A program made the translations under genes and the position numbers. The notes under the pieces are model-generated. The model did not search any database. It worked only from the letters and a program-made list of their open reading frames with translations, and was not told the origin of the DNA. A stretch of 64,000 nt of DNA from Siphonodentalium dalli (taxonomy: Eukaryota > Mollusca > Scaphopoda > Gadilida > Siphonodentaliidae), in assembly GCA_032622095.1 (NCBI GenBank), contig CP136068.1:152671151-152735150 (forward strand), written 5' to 3'. This document shows, piece by piece, positions 1 to 11,484 of the stretch (its first letter is position 1; the number at the start of each line of letters is the position of its first letter).

Positions 1-252
1 CATGACTGGAGCTTCCTGAAATTTAGCAAAAAAGTCTGTGGCAATGCATTCTCTTATAGATGCAAGTCTCCTATAGGGAGCCTCACAAATATAAGAGAAT
101 CCATTGGCCTAACAATATTTACCTTGACTGTGTTAGCCATTGCATTCTCTTACATATGCGAGGCTCCTTTTGGCAGACTCACATATATCAGAGAATGCAC
201 TGCCACAGGATCTTAATGCTGCACCAGCGCAGTCCCGTCATGAAATGGTTAA
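1..252. mobile_element. family B MITE, left end outside window
   Basis: Starts inside the CATGACTGGAGC subterminal motif of family B and ends at TTAA (249-252) in the motif GTCATGAAATGGTTAA. It carries two diverged copies of the H67 hairpin: about 41-107, and about 143-213 with CTCC...GGCAG loop changes. Family B is TTAACCCTTTCATGA...-hairpin-spacer-hairpin-...-TTAA. Confidence 0.75.
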
Positions 253-347
253 GGTTCAGAATTACAACTATAACTTCAAGATTTTCCTGGTTCGATAACC
301 AGTATGTTCATATGTGATTTCAGTAAAAAATATTAACTTCCACCACA

Positions 348-725
348 TTAACCCTTTACCCAACAAACCGGCCAAAAACAGCCAAATAAAGCTGCAACAG
401 CCTAAATTATCTTGGGTCTGTCTCAATAAAACCATACAAATATGGATATCATTGGAACCGGCTCATTGACCAGATTGTGATGGTTACAGTTATGCCCTGT
501 GCCAATGCATTCTCTTATATATGCGATATATAAGAGAATGCATTGGCCTAAAAAAAATCTTTTTTTAACACTTTTTACCATTTTTTCTTACATTCTTTAA
601 CAGTTTTATAATTTTTAATGTGTTAAGCCAATGCATTCTCTTATATATGCGAGGCGACCTATGGTCGACTCGCATATATAAGAGAATGCATTGGCACAGG
701 GCCGTTCTGTTGGGTAAAGGGTTAA
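348..725. mobile_element. family A MITE (378 bp)
   Basis: Bounded by TTAACCCTTTACCCAACA at the left and TGTTGGGTAAAGGGTTAA at the right. The left hairpin (502-547) has lost its loop and reads straight from ATATGCGA into TATATAAGAG. The right hairpin 628-694 is a full 67-nt H67. TTAA at both ends plus CCCTTT termini is the piggyBac-type arrangement; there is no coding capacity. Confidence 0.85.
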
Positions 726-810
726 AGGTTAAAATTTGTGTGTGTTGTGGGTTGTGGTTCACCCCCCCCCAATCAGGTGTGAAGAACAGGAAATTAGTGA
801 CAGACTGTGA

Positions 811-1564
811 GTAGGTACCCCCCACCCAATAGTGACTTAAAATTTCAAAAAGTAAATGTTTTGGACTTAAACCACGAAAGCTGGACACGGCAAGCATGGA
901 GATTCTAGATATTTGTAAGTAAATATCTTGTTTTAGACTGAATATAATGAAAATTAAGTCAATATGAAGTCAGAAAAAAATTATTCCATTTTCTAAATTT
1001 GGGATTTTGATTAGCGGACATATGTTTATGACAAAATATGTGGGGCTTGAATTGAATTTAAAGATTCAACCCCCTCCCATCCCATACCCCGTAGTTATAC
1101 ATTCCTGCTAGACATACATACCTATTATCTTGTCGGCATTGCATCAACGTCATTAATTGTACAACCCTTCACAAAATCGGTCAGCACTACTTATCGACTC
1201 ATGCACCCACACTTGAGTTGTGATAAAGACAGTAAACATGGAATTGTCACAGCGTGGCACAGTAACCACAACACAGAAATAAACATGATCACCTTTATTT
1301 TTAGGTTTAAGATTGTTCTTCCTGGTTCGATTATCACTAATGTCATATACAATAACAGTGAGGGAAATATCTGAGTACATATGTATTAAATTTCATAATT
1401 TTTCAAGGTTAAAATCCTTATGTGATGTGGTTTTATCACGATCAGGAAAACAATTAGCAACAGGGAAGGGGTGGGGTGTGAGAAGGGTCCCCCACCCAAT
1501 TTGAAAAGAATAAAAAATTTGGAGCTACATGTAAACCACAAAAGATGAAATTGCAAGCAGAGAA

Positions 1565-1596
<32 letters not shown>

Positions 1597-2186
1597 TCCC
1601 ACACATAATTTAAAAAACAAATTTGGACCAACATGTAAACCACAAAAGATGGAAATTGCAAGCAGGGATATTCCTGATGTTTGTTGCATCTTTCCTTTTT
1701 CAGACTGAATTTAACGAATATTTAGTTCATTTCCAAGTTAAAAAAAAATGTTATAGCATGTTATTTATGAACATAAACACCTAACTTTGAGATTTTTATT
1801 TGCAAACATATGTCTGTGAAAAAAAAAATGCAAACCTTCCAAGGAAGTGGGGCTGAAATTAAAATTAAAAAGATTGGACACCTCCCATTCCATACCCCAT
1901 AGCTGCATCCCTGCTGGAGAATCAAGAATAGCCACCCCTGAACAAAGATCACGTCAATATTCTAGACAGACATACGATTCCCCAAATCCATACCTATCGT
2001 CTTGTCGGCATTGCATCAACGTTAATTGTACAACCCTTGACAAATCGGTCAGCAATACTTATCGACTCATGCACCCACACTCGAGTTGTGATCGTGCGTC
2101 ACTTGGCAGAGTACACGTGGAATTGTCAGAGCGTGGCGCAGTAACCATAACACAGAATAAACATGGCCACCTTTATTCTTAGGTTA
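811..2186. repeat. diverged tandem duplication, two copies of about 500-600 bp
   Basis: Segment 811-1310 recurs at about 1600-2186 in the same orientation. Shared landmarks are the ACCACGAAAG/ACCACAAAAG block, the CATATGT..GTG(A)AA block, CTTGTCGGCATTGCATCAACG, the CTCATGCACCCACAC segment and the terminal ACACAGAATAAACATG. A third partial match begins near 1490. A 29-base G run (1568-1596) lies between the copies. No gene seen. Confidence 0.7.
1568..1596 (+). repeat. poly-G run (29 nt)
   Basis: Uninterrupted G tract inside the 0.8-2.2 kb duplication. On the POLR2H transcript strand it would be a C tract. Its length may be unreliable in any assembly. Confidence 0.9.
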
Positions 2187-2428
2187 TACTTATAGCGATC
2201 AATAGCTCCGTTATAAGCTGACACCGCACCCTTTCATTCAAACAATGCCATATATACGAGGACTTTTCCATAGATATGAAACAAAGCTTGAAGGGTGGCC
2301 TTACTGGCCTATAAATGGCAATGCATGTACTTGCAAATGTGGCGATATCTTGACCTGCAATCACGTGCAGTATATGCAGTGCTGTGGGTCAGGTTATAGG
2401 GGTTAGGGGGTCTTAATTTCCTCATGAC
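2187..2428. other. no recognisable feature
   Basis: Intronic AT-rich sequence; no element ends, hairpins or open frames that I can support. Confidence 0.4.
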
Positions 2429-2648
2429 TTAACCCTTTCATGACTGGAGTTTCCAGAAATTTTGCAAAAACCCTTTGCCAATGCATTCTCTTATATATGC
2501 GAGTCTACCATGGGAGCCTCGCATATATAAGAGAATGCATTGGCCTAACAATATTTAACTTCGCTGTGTAAGACCGTGTATTCACTGTACGCACTGGCAC
2601 ATGATATTTAATGCTGCAACAGCGCATCTCCCATCATGAAATGGTTAA
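2429..2648. mobile_element. family B MITE (220 bp)
   Basis: TTAACCCTTTCATGACTGG at the left and CCCATCATGAAATGGTTAA at the right. A well-conserved H67-type hairpin spans 2478-2543 with loop TCTACCATGGGAG. The right hairpin has decayed to traces (2578-2605). The terminal CATGA motifs are inverted, as expected for the family. Confidence 0.85.
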
Positions 2649-2826
2649 AATTTGCAAGTTTGGAATTGATACTATCAACATGGGTTGGAAACTTAATTTT
2701 TGAAAAACTTTGTCCTAAAAAAATCATTTTTGAAGTTAAAAAACACACAATGTTATCCTACTTTTCAAAATTTAGAAGAGGATTTAAATAAAAAACTTGA
2801 GGAGTTAGTTAGAAATTTTGACACCA

Positions 2827-2979
2827 TTAACCCTTTCATTACTGAATGGATTCTTCCCCCGAGTTATAAAAGTATATATTAGAATGGTCTATTATTCATT
2901 TGGATAGGTGCATGTTCAGGAAATATCAGCAGACGACAGACAAAAATATAGATTTCCATTGAGAAGTGTGAAATGACAA
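2827..2979. mobile_element. family C MITE, left-end fragment
   Basis: Begins TTAACCCTTTCATTACTGAATGG, then TTATAAAAGTATATATTAGAATGG and GCAGACGACAGACAAAA, as in the fuller C copies at 16996 and 26731. It is cut off where a B element starts at 2980. Confidence 0.7.
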
Positions 2980-3462
2980 TTAACCCTTTGGTGATGGTAG
3001 CTCTGCTGGTGCAGAATTAAAGAACCTGTGCCAATACACATAGGGAGCTTCGCATATTTAGGAGAATGCATTTTTATCACATAATTTGGCCATAAAAGCA
3101 GTTTCATAATTATCGGTAATAGACACGTTTAATATCAGCGCGTGCGATGACGTCACGGCGTTCTTCAGATAACTTGCGATCGCTGTAGTGTATGATTGTT
3201 GTTTTCGATGAATATTTCGCGTTGCTTCGGAGTTATTTGATCATGTGATAAAAGGTATCTCACACTCGTCCTATTTTATACGTAATTTATCAACCTCGTC
3301 CTCTAAATTCTATTTGAGCCTCGGTAAACCTCGGGTCAAATCGAATTTAGTGAACTCGGTTGATAAATTCCGTATAAAATAGGAACTCATGTGAGATCCT
3401 CTATGTCTTACAAGGACAAGGGTTTTCGCAAAATGTCAAAGCTCCAGCCATGGAAGAGTTAA
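2980..3462. mobile_element. family B MITE split by a foldback insertion
   Basis: Left end TTAACCCTTTGGTGATGG...GAACCTGTGCCAATAC at 2980-3080. The right part ACAAGGACAAGGGTTTTCGC... ends at GAAGAGTTAA (3459-3462). Between them lies about 330 bp foreign to the family, including TGACGTCA (3148-3155) and a foldback at 3255-3405. Confidence 0.65.
3255..3405. repeat. imperfect foldback of about 150 bp
   Basis: Left arm GGTATCTCACACTCGTCCTA..TTTTATACG..AATTTATCAAC is matched in reverse by GTTGATAAATTCCGTATAAA..ATAGGAACTCATGTGAGATCC. It is part of the insertion that splits the B element. Class unknown. Confidence 0.7.
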
Positions 3463-3626
3463 AGTTAACTAGATAAGAAAGTCGTCAACAATGAAATTAG
3501 AAAAGACCTACCTCAATACTGGGAAATCTTTATAGCATACATATTACCTGCGATCTGATTGGATATTAAGTACACAAGTTAAAATTTTTCCAATAAACCA
3601 GTTCACTGGCAGTTGTAGTAGATTAT

Positions 3627-3975
3627 GTCACGATCTCGGGCTATATATAGCTACACCCATGAAGATCATATTCCATCAGTACAAGACCTGAGACCTGTTT
3701 TATGTTCTAACAGAGAACTCTATAACATTGAACAAACAAGGCAGGGAATATATTTCTTTGTTAATACCTGTTCCCCAATAATCTACTTCACAGTAGGATG
3801 TGGTCCCAGCTCGAGATTGCATGCTTTTTGTGACTTTTGTGAGCTGATATTGCAATAAACATTAAATTATTTACCAGGGAGAAATTCCATCATTGATGCA
3901 AAGCAAAATTACTCACCAAATCACTTAAATCGTACAATTTCGAGTTGGGACCTTCACCTACAATTAAATACATTA
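3627..3975. mobile_element. family H element, interrupted by a D element
   Basis: Matches the H copy at 8948-9442: GATCATATTCCA..CAGTACAA, GGGAATATATTTCTTTGTTA, CCCAGCTCGAGAT and the TTTCGAGTTGGGACCTTCA arm. It stops at 3976 where TTAACCCTTTGAGTGCC (family D) begins, so D inserted into H. The far side is lost in the N-gap. Confidence 0.65.
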
Positions 3976-4017
3976 TTAACCCTTTGAGTGCCAGGGGCCG
4001 ATATTATCGGCCCTAAA
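3976..4017. mobile_element. family D MITE, left end before assembly gap
   Basis: TTAACCCTTTGAGTGCCAGG followed by the short palindrome GGGCCGATATTATCGGCCC, the D-family signature. It runs into the N block. Confidence 0.75.
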
Positions 4018-4117
4018 NNNNNNNNNNNNNNNNNNNNNNNNNNNNNNNNNNNNNNNNNNNNNNNNNNNNNNNNNNNNNNNNNNNNNNNNNNNNNNNNNNN
4101 NNNNNNNNNNNNNNNNN
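4018..4117. other. assembly gap, exactly 100 N
   Basis: A run of 100 unknown bases, a common placeholder for a gap of unknown size. A D-family left end abuts one side and an F-family right half the other, so repeats most likely broke the assembly. Confidence 0.99.
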
Positions 4118-4345
4118 CACATTGCATAATCGAGGTTCCCAATGGGTGTACATCATATTATTCACCATTTGGGAACTTCAATCTGTGTCTATGTCTCCCA
4201 TAGCAGATGAGGCCATGCAGAATGAGTTTCCCAGAGGGCGAATTTGGAGATGCTAGCCCACTATGCGGGATAGCATAACTAAATTCACCCTCTGGGGACC
4301 TCATTCTGCAAATGACAGGCACACTAAACTCAGGATTGATTACAG
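4118..4345. mobile_element. family F MITE, right half
   Basis: Has the F interior (CATAATCGAGGTTCCCAATGG, GGGAACTTCAATCTG, CTCCCATAGCAG) and the right subterminal hairpin (4215-4313) built on AGGGCGAATTTGG...CTAAATTCACCCTCTGGGG. The terminal CTGCAAATGACAGGCACAC is followed by a degenerate end. Confidence 0.75.
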
Positions 4346-4474
4346 GGGACATAATTTACATCTAGGATTGACTAAAATAGCACCCAAGTTTGAACCAACC
4401 CCTTTCAATTGAGGCTTGTTTATATATCTAAAATATTTTACCTACGAAAATTTGGGTAGCAGTTGTTGTGCTAT

Positions 4475-4596
4475 GCCTAGGCCTATGTATTCTCTTATAT
4501 ATGCGAGGTTCCCAATGGGAGACTCACATATATTAGAGAATACATTGGCACAGGGTGTTCGCAAAATTTCAGAAAGCTTCAGTCATGGAAGGGTTC
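4475..4596. mobile_element. family B MITE, right-half fragment
   Basis: H67-like hairpin 4482-4548 with loop GTTCCCAATGGGAGAC, then CACAGGGTGTTCGCAAAATT and CTTCAGTCATGGAAGGGTT as in other B right ends. The terminal TTAA is lost. Confidence 0.65.
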
Positions 4597-5717
4597 ATTT
4601 ATTAGCTCAATAGGATTAAGTATTATTGGGTGTGGGGTAAATATTTATACTCGGGACCTGTGGCTGTAACTACCCCCTCAGTCATATAACCAAAGCTTCA
4701 ATTACCGCTACCCTACATCTTCAAAAGATCCAAACTTCAAGTGGAGCCAAACTTAATATCCCCTTACGAACAAATTGAACACTGTATTGTGTCTGTGGTG
4801 GTCTGTTTATGAATAGGTGCCACACTGACATAAATGATTTCTCATAATACCATTCAATAGCTGTGCCTCCCAAATGTATATACCTGCCATTCAGTCATAC
4901 ATTGCAATTGGAGAATTCATTTTTAACATTCAAAACCTGTCAAACTAGCATAATAAACTAATTTTTATGGCAGGTTGACCTGGTGATCTTAATGTTAGTG
5001 TGTAACATCAGGGCATACATAGCAGGGGTCCCAGTCATTAGTTGAAGATTAACCCAGTGCTCTTAATTACGCACTTAATTGCTTAAAGTTATATGAAACA
5101 CTCCACTGGGGGTGTCACAGTGCACCAAGGCAATGAGGCATGCATATAATGTGACTATTTTCACCATTTTAAATTTCTTGTAAATAAGCAAGGAAAAACT
5201 CCCAATTCTTATTGAAACCTCTAGGCCACAATTGAGGGCAATGTGAACCATTTGATTGATTAGATATTTAATATATGATGTTCTGCGTTGTCTCTTATGA
5301 TTTCATCATACAGTTCTTTTTCCAACACACCCCTGGTTTAGTGGTGATAATTTCAGTCCGAATTATTTAGTAAATATGTGCATTTTCATGAAGGTGAAAA
5401 TACTGGTAAATATTTCTGAAATTTTCCCATATGTCCACGATATATATATACTTTTCTAATTGAAACAAATCCAATTTCGATTTTTGGTTCCTTATTTATA
5501 AACAATCTTACAGATTCAAGCGTAGCGGATCAAACTGGAAAACATGTACTGTAATACATTAAGTTGATTTAGTCACTGAGGTCATGATCAAACTATCAGT
5601 CCGCCAACTGAATGTTCAAGTTCTCAATGAAGTGTGTTACTGTAGGCAACTCGAGCAAATATTCGGGTAAAATGTTCCACTAACTTCCTTATGCTTTTTG
5701 TTCGATCTGCAGTAACA
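4597..5717. other. intronic sequence without recognisable element
   Basis: 1.1 kb of AT-rich sequence. I see no gene, no element ends and no tandem structure. Confidence 0.4.
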
Positions 5718-5904
5718 TACAGTAATGCCCTAAATAATCGACTCCTTAACCACAGCAGAATTATTGGTAATTTTTCAGGATTTAGTCGGAAATATGGCTT
5801 GTTGCCATTTGAATGGCAACAAGCCATATTTCTGACTAAATCCTGAAAAAATTACCCATAATTCTGCTGTGGTTAAAGAGTCGATTAATTAGGGCATTAC
5901 TGTA
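5718..5904. mobile_element. family G palindromic MITE (187 bp with TA)
   Basis: TA-CAGTAATGCCC...GGGCATTACTG-TA. The arms GACTCCTTAACCACAGCAG, GGATTTAGTCGGAAATATGG and CTTGTTGCCATT pair almost perfectly with their inverse. The central part of the longer copies (ATCGGAAAGCTCTC) is missing. TA target and CAGT end resemble Tc1/mariner MITEs. Confidence 0.85.
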
Positions 5905-5912
5905 CTGTGTTC

Positions 5913-6605
5913 AAACATTCAAATAGTGTGTCTATCATTTGTAGAATGAGGTCCCGAGATGGTGAATTCAGTGATGCTATCCCACACAGCGGGCTAGTCA
6001 CCAAATTCACCCTCTGGGAACCTCATTCAGCTTCGGCCTCAACTTCTCAGAAGTTTCCATAGTCTCAAATTAACCCTTTACCCAACAAACCGGCCAAAAT
6101 GGGGCCAAATAAAGCTTCAACAGCCTAAAATATCTTCGGTCTGTCTCAATAGAACCATACAAATATGGATATCATTGGAACCGGCTCCTTGACCACATTG
6201 TGATAGTTACAGTTATACCCTGTGCCAATGCATTCTCTTATATATGCGAGTCGACCATAGGTCGCCTCGCATATATAAGAGAATGCATTGGCACAGGGGC
6301 ATTCTGTTGGGTAAAGGGTTAACACTGTTTTTAATTACTTTTTCCCCCTTCGGTTCAGTTTCTATATCACCTAATTTACAGAAGATAAATGGGATAATCG
6401 AGGTGAATAATGGGTGAACATTACCAACTTCAACTGGGGAACTTCAATCTGATCTTAGGTCTCCCATAGCAGTTGAGATCTAAGCAGAATTAGGTTCCCA
6501 GAGGGTGAATTTGGTGATGGTAGCCCACCCTATAAGTGTGAGATAGCATCACTTAGTTTACCCTCTAGGGACCTCATTCTGCAAATGTCAGACACTATTT
6601 CAAGG
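5913..6605. mobile_element. family F MITE carrying a nested family A insertion
   Basis: Left end CAAACATTCAAATAGTGTGT and hairpin 5944-6028; right hairpin 6488-6585 and end GACACTATTTCAAGGA. An A element (6070-6322) sits in the spacer exactly at the TTAA of AAATTAACACTG (compare AAATTAACATTG in other F copies). A is therefore younger than F here. Confidence 0.8.
6070..6322. mobile_element. family A MITE, single-hairpin form (253 bp)
   Basis: Complete TTAACCCTTTACCCAACA and GTTGGGTAAAGGGTTAA ends but only one H67 (6225-6291), flanked on both sides by CCCTGTG / CACAGGG. It looks like the product of recombination between the left and right hairpins of a standard 390-bp copy. Confidence 0.85.
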
Positions 6606-6751
6606 ATAAACTGTATGTAATCTTTATTGTATATGCCACGTGTAACTTGGTATGTTTCAATCATATCAGCTCCCTTATACAAGGGAGATAACTCTATAGT
6701 TATACAAGAGAACTGGCTGATGAAATCATAAGACCAATGCAGGATACCACA

Positions 6752-7213
6752 TATGTGACCCGCCATATCAATCCAGTCGTAAGTCGGGATTTTTTTACCC
6801 TGTGCCAATGCATTCTCTTATATATGCGAGTCGACCATAGGTCGCCTCGCATATATAAGAGAATGCATTGGCCTAACAATTTTTTATCATTTTTTAAAAA
6901 TAAATGTTTCTTACAATTTTTAGGACATAAAATAATAAACATCCATTACCCTGCTGAGAGCCCCACACATATATAGAAGCATATAGAAGAGTGTGGTCTG
7001 CTCATGTTTGTCTGGGGCTCTGTATGGGTGAAATTATAAAATTGTTAAAGAATACAAGAAAAAATTATTAAAATTGTAAAAAATTGTTAGGCCAATGCAT
7101 TCTCTTATATATGCGAGGCGACCTATGGTCGACTCGCATATATAAGAGAATGCATTGGCACAGGGTAAAAAAAATCCCAACTTACGACTGGATTTGATAT
7201 GGCGGGTCACATA
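6752..7213. mobile_element. family E MITE (462 bp with TA)
   Basis: Ends TGTGACCCGCCATATCAA.. and ..GATATGGCGGGTCACA, flanked by TA. The next layer is CCAGTCGTAAGTCGGGATTT and its inverse, then ACCCTGTG and two full H67 hairpins (6805-6871 and 7092-7158). The AT-rich spacer contains GAGCCCCACACATATATAG and its partial inverse. The outer ends are unlike family A, but hairpins and spacer are shared. Confidence 0.85.
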
Positions 7214-7954
7214 TTAAATATATAATCAACCCAATGGTTTACATTGCCCTCAATTTGTGAAGAATTAAAACTATCTTCCTGTATGGATAATTCAGGAAAG
7301 TTAGTCTGCATTCATTTGTTCATTTCCAACTGCTGACCAGCAGTGATATCTCATATACCAGCACTGTGCAAACAGAGCATATAACTAATGCAAGAAGGAT
7401 AACTCTATAACTATACAAGAATTCAGGTGAGGACATGTCTGGGGTAATTACATGTACTTATTGAATTATCTTCAATGGTGCGACACCCAAGATCAATAAG
7501 GAAACACTGCACCCAATGACAATGGTATAGGTCCAGACATGCATCATATGGAAATATACCACAAACCGCAATATACTGCAGTCCTACATACACAGGCCAA
7601 CATTATAATAACTCAATCCTTTATTATATGTGCGCAGGCCAAGACAATTGTATGGAAACAATGGGACTCAGTGAGGCTTGTAGTAAGCCTTGTACTTTGA
7701 TATAATTAACAGAACAACAATTAAGGCTTATCTCCTGATATTAAATGGTGGCAATTGTTCAACAAGACAATTGACGTTTCTTGTGTTGAGAAAAATCAGA
7801 ACCGTTTGGCGGGTCTCGAAATGTCTTAAAGACTTAAAAGACTTAATTGCAAAGGTGTGGTCTATGTTTGCGAAGAAATATTAAGTGGCCCAGTGGTACG
7901 ATTTGCAATTGAATATTTTCTGATTTAAGAACAAACCTGATGACATAGTTTACA
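7214..7954. other. intronic sequence without recognisable element
   Basis: No open frame with coding character, no inverted repeats or arrays noticed. Confidence 0.4.
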
Positions 7955-8140
7955 TGTGAATACAACAATGATTGATGCAGCTCCCTTAGGAAATGTTCAC
8001 ATAATAAGTTCAACAAATACAATAGGTCGTTTGTTGAACTTATTATCTGAATATTTCACACAAAAGAATACAAATCCTTCTGCACTTGTATTATCTTTTC
8101 ACAAACTGTTGTATAATTTATCCCAAACAGCAGGATGTTT
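7955..8140. mobile_element. family C MITE, internal fragment
   Basis: Contains the C hairpin (7988-8056: AAATGTTCACATAATAAGTT..AACTTATTATCTGAATATTT around a CGTTTGTTG loop) and the following TTCTGCACTTGTATTATCTT. The TTAA ends are not preserved. Confidence 0.6.
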
Positions 8141-8173
8141 CAAATTAGGAGAAGTCACTTCTCCCTGTTTGGT

Positions 8174-8267
8174 TATTAGGGAGAAGTGGACTGTTGTTAG
8201 GGAGAAGTGGACTGTTGTTAGGGAGAAGTGGACTGTTATCAGGGAGAAGTGGACTGTTGACAGGTCA
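8174..8267 (+). repeat. 21-bp minisatellite, about 4 copies
   Basis: Unit TTAGGGAGAAGTGGACTGTTG repeated at spacing 21. An inverted version of the core (CACTTCTCCCTG) precedes it at 8156-8167. Confidence 0.85.
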
Positions 8268-8487
8268 TAAAGCTGAAGTTCAATTCACATCCCATTATCA
8301 ACCTCCTATGATCCAATAAGTATTATACAACTCAAGAGCCCCTTTATAAACCATTAATGAGTAAATACACCATTATAATCTGGAAATGTACTTATTCTTA
8401 AATATTCTGGTGGACATATGCACTTTTACTGGTATTTGAGAGAGGTCACTTCTCACTAGGACTAAAATAGAGAGAAGTGGCACAATT

Positions 8488-8819
8488 TTAACCCTTTACC
8501 CAACAGAAGGGCCCTGTGCCAATGCATTCTCTTATATATGCGAGTCGACCATAGGTCGCCTCGCATATATAAGAGAATGCATTGGCTTAACACATTAAAA
8601 ATTATAAAATTGTTAAAGAATGTAAGAAAAAATGGTCGACTCGCATATATAAGAGAATGCATTGGCACAGGGCATAACTGTAACTATCACAATGTGGTCA
8701 ATGAACCGGTTCCAATGATATCCATATTTGTATGGTTCTATTGAGACAGACCGAAGATATTTTAGGCTGTTGAAGCTTTATTTGGCCGGTTTTGGCCGGT
8801 TTGTTGGGTAAAGGGTTAA
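8488..8819. mobile_element. family A MITE (332 bp), one hairpin half-deleted
   Basis: TTAACCCTTTACCCAACAG to GTTGGGTAAAGGGTTAA, opposite orientation to the copy at 348. Left H67 (8519-8585) is intact. The right hairpin keeps only its second half (8633-8668): AAAAAATGGT runs straight into TGGTCGACTCGC, consistent with deletion at an ATGGT microhomology in the loop. Confidence 0.85.
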
Positions 8820-8947
8820 TAGGGATAAGATATCTCCCAAGTCACCTTACAAGCTGGTTCCTGCCAAACACCCCTCCAAATTAAAAATAGATCATTCCTA
8901 TGTATAATGTTATAACTGATAGGAGAATCCAGGAGAATCCAATTAGT

Positions 8948-9442
8948 ATGCCATGAATCTCTCCTCTGGCAAATGCCCATAGATATCATATTTCACAAGT
9001 ACAAAACTTTTTGAAGTTTTGACAAGGAACCTTAAAAAGACGAAAAAAATAATGCGGGGGATATATTTCTTAGTTATTATCTGTTCCTTAATAATGTACT
9101 TCACTGTATGTGAAGGTCCCAACTCAAAATTTAACGATTTTAGTGACAGCAATTTTGCTTGGCATTTGCTTACAATCATGGAATTTATCCTGGGTAATTA
9201 ATTCAATGTTTATTGCAATATTGGCTCACAAAAGTCACAGAAAAGCATGCAATTTCGAGTTGGGACCTTCATCAACTGTAAGTGCATCATTATCAAGGAA
9301 CAAGTAATAACTAAAAAATATATTTCCCAGTTTTTTTTAAAACATTATAAGGTTCCCTGTCAAAACTTCAAAAAGTTCCAAGGTTTTGTACTGGTGGAAT
9401 ATGATATCTACGGGCGTTAGCCAGAGTAGAGATTCATGGCAT
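8948..9442. mobile_element. family H foldback element (495 bp), type copy
   Basis: Ends ATGCCATGAATCTCT and AGATTCATGGCAT with long inverted arms: GATATCATATT..ACAAGTACAAAAC.., TTTTTGAAGTTTTGACA and GAAGGTCCCAACTC against GAGTTGGGACCTTC. No coding capacity. Class unresolved; no clear target duplication. Confidence 0.75.
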
Positions 9443-10139
9443 GATCAAACAAAGTTGGTGACTTTCTGTCGAGCAATGAAAATACATTTCCAACACAAAG
9501 GGCAAAGAAACAGAAAATCACTAACCAAATCGTGCAACAGAAAGCAGATGACATAGACAATCCAAATGCACATGCAGAAGAAAACAGATTATGAGGTTTC
9601 CACTTATATAGGGCAAGATACCACTAGCTGTGTTCACAAGTCTTATATTCTGTCAACACAGTATGGTACCCTTCCCCACATAAGGCTCGGTTCATTCAGA
9701 TACTAAATAGTGACTGAAAATGATTTGACCAACACCAAAAAGATGCCTTCAAAGACATTCAAAATTAAACAAAGTGTGCTCCACAAACACTCGCTTTGTG
9801 AACTGTGGATTTAATAAGAATCCCTGGCCATCAAGATTGACCTTCTTGTTTATCACCATGCAAATCTTAATATCAAATATCATAGGGATCTGATAAGTTA
9901 TTGAAACTAAGTCCATATATTGAAATTTTCAGATGAACAAAGATAGATAATTCTAGACTGGAAATAATAAGAAACATCCCTTGACTTTCTTGAAGAGGGA
10001 TTTAAAAAAAAAAGTTTTCAGAATGAATGTCTTCCATTTAATTATTATTTAAATAATACCAAGAAAAAAATATATCCAATGATAATGCTTGTGAAGTCCT
10101 GTTAAGATGATATTAATGTACAACAATCATGAAGAAATT
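9443..10139. other. intronic sequence without recognisable element
   Basis: AT-rich; no gene or array apparent before the 400-bp repeat begins. Confidence 0.4.
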
Positions 10140-11160
10140 TTCCGCAAGAATAAAGAAATAATAGAAACACACTTCAGTTCTTTGTAAATAGATATGAATT
10201 TCTTCAAAACAGTAAACAGCAAATATCCACAACTGCTGAACAGTACTCCAGATACTGCGCTAAGTCATCTACCAAATTTTCCAGCCCCTCACAAAACACA
10301 CGTTTGTACAACAAAACTGTGGACATGATCTCAGGACACTACTTCAAATCTACCAGAGATAACTACCAGGAATAAATACATAGTATACTATGCCACATAA
10401 AATTATGTTGAGAACTTGAGACGATCTCGATCCATAAGAATCATGCGTCAAAATATTCCACAAAAACAAAAACAAACTGTTCAGAGTTCTTTGTAAATAA
10501 ATATGATTTTTTTTTGCAAAACAGTAGACAGCGAGTCTATAGAAGCGAAGAACAGTACTCCAAATATTACGGCTGAAGTATTTCCAGTCACGGAATCAGT
10601 CTGTCTGCATGTTATCATCTTTTGTGGACAAATTTTTTACTTTGGACCACGTACTGCGCTAAGTCATCTGCCGAATGTCTAGCCCCTCACAAAACACACA
10701 TGTTTGTATAACAAAACTGGGGACATGATCTCAGGACACTACTTCAAATCTACCAGAGATAACTACCAGGAATAAATACATAGTACTATGCCACATAAAA
10801 TTATGTTGAGAACTTGAGACGATCTCGATCCATAACAATCATGCATCAAAATATTCCACAAAAACAAAGATCATCAAAGTGTTCAGAGTTCTTTGTAAAT
10901 AAATATGATTTTTTTTGCAAAACAGTAGACAGCGAGTCTATAGAAGCGAAGAACAGTACTCCAAATATTACGGCTGAAGTATTTACAGTCACGGAATCAG
11001 TCTGTCTGCATGTTATCATCTTTTGTGGACAAATTTTGACTTTGGACCACGTACTGCGCTAAGTCATCTGTCGAATGTCTAGCCCCTCACAAAACACACA
11101 TGTTTGTATAACAAAACTGGGGACATGATCTCCAGGACACCACCTCAAATCTACCAGGAA
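10140..11160. repeat. 400-bp tandem repeat, about 2.5 copies
   Basis: The marker GCGCTAAGTCATCT recurs at 10257, 10656 and 11056 (spacing 399 and 400). The second and third units share long stretches (CAGACAGCGAGTCTATAGAAG; TCTGTCTGCATGTTATCATC). The first unit is more diverged and partial. Not coding. Confidence 0.9.
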
Positions 11161-11484
11161 ACTGAGATATTATAACGCAAAACAAGTAAACAAATTAACG
11201 TCAGTGGCGAGCACTAACTTCATGTAGGAATGCCCCACACCTCGGCTTATGACTTTATACTAATAAGTCAGCCCCAAATTTTAACAAGTGCTAGAAAAAT
11301 TCTTGTCTCTGACCCAGAAACAATGAAAAAGAGTTGAACTTGAAACACATCCTTGTTCAAAATAAATGGAGCTTGACTCATCATCCATAAATATTTCTAT
11401 TTGTTACTTGAGTTTAAAGGCAAGCAACTTTGAACTTGAATGCTTGTTCAGTTGGTTTATTCTAATAATCCGTTCTTTACTAAA

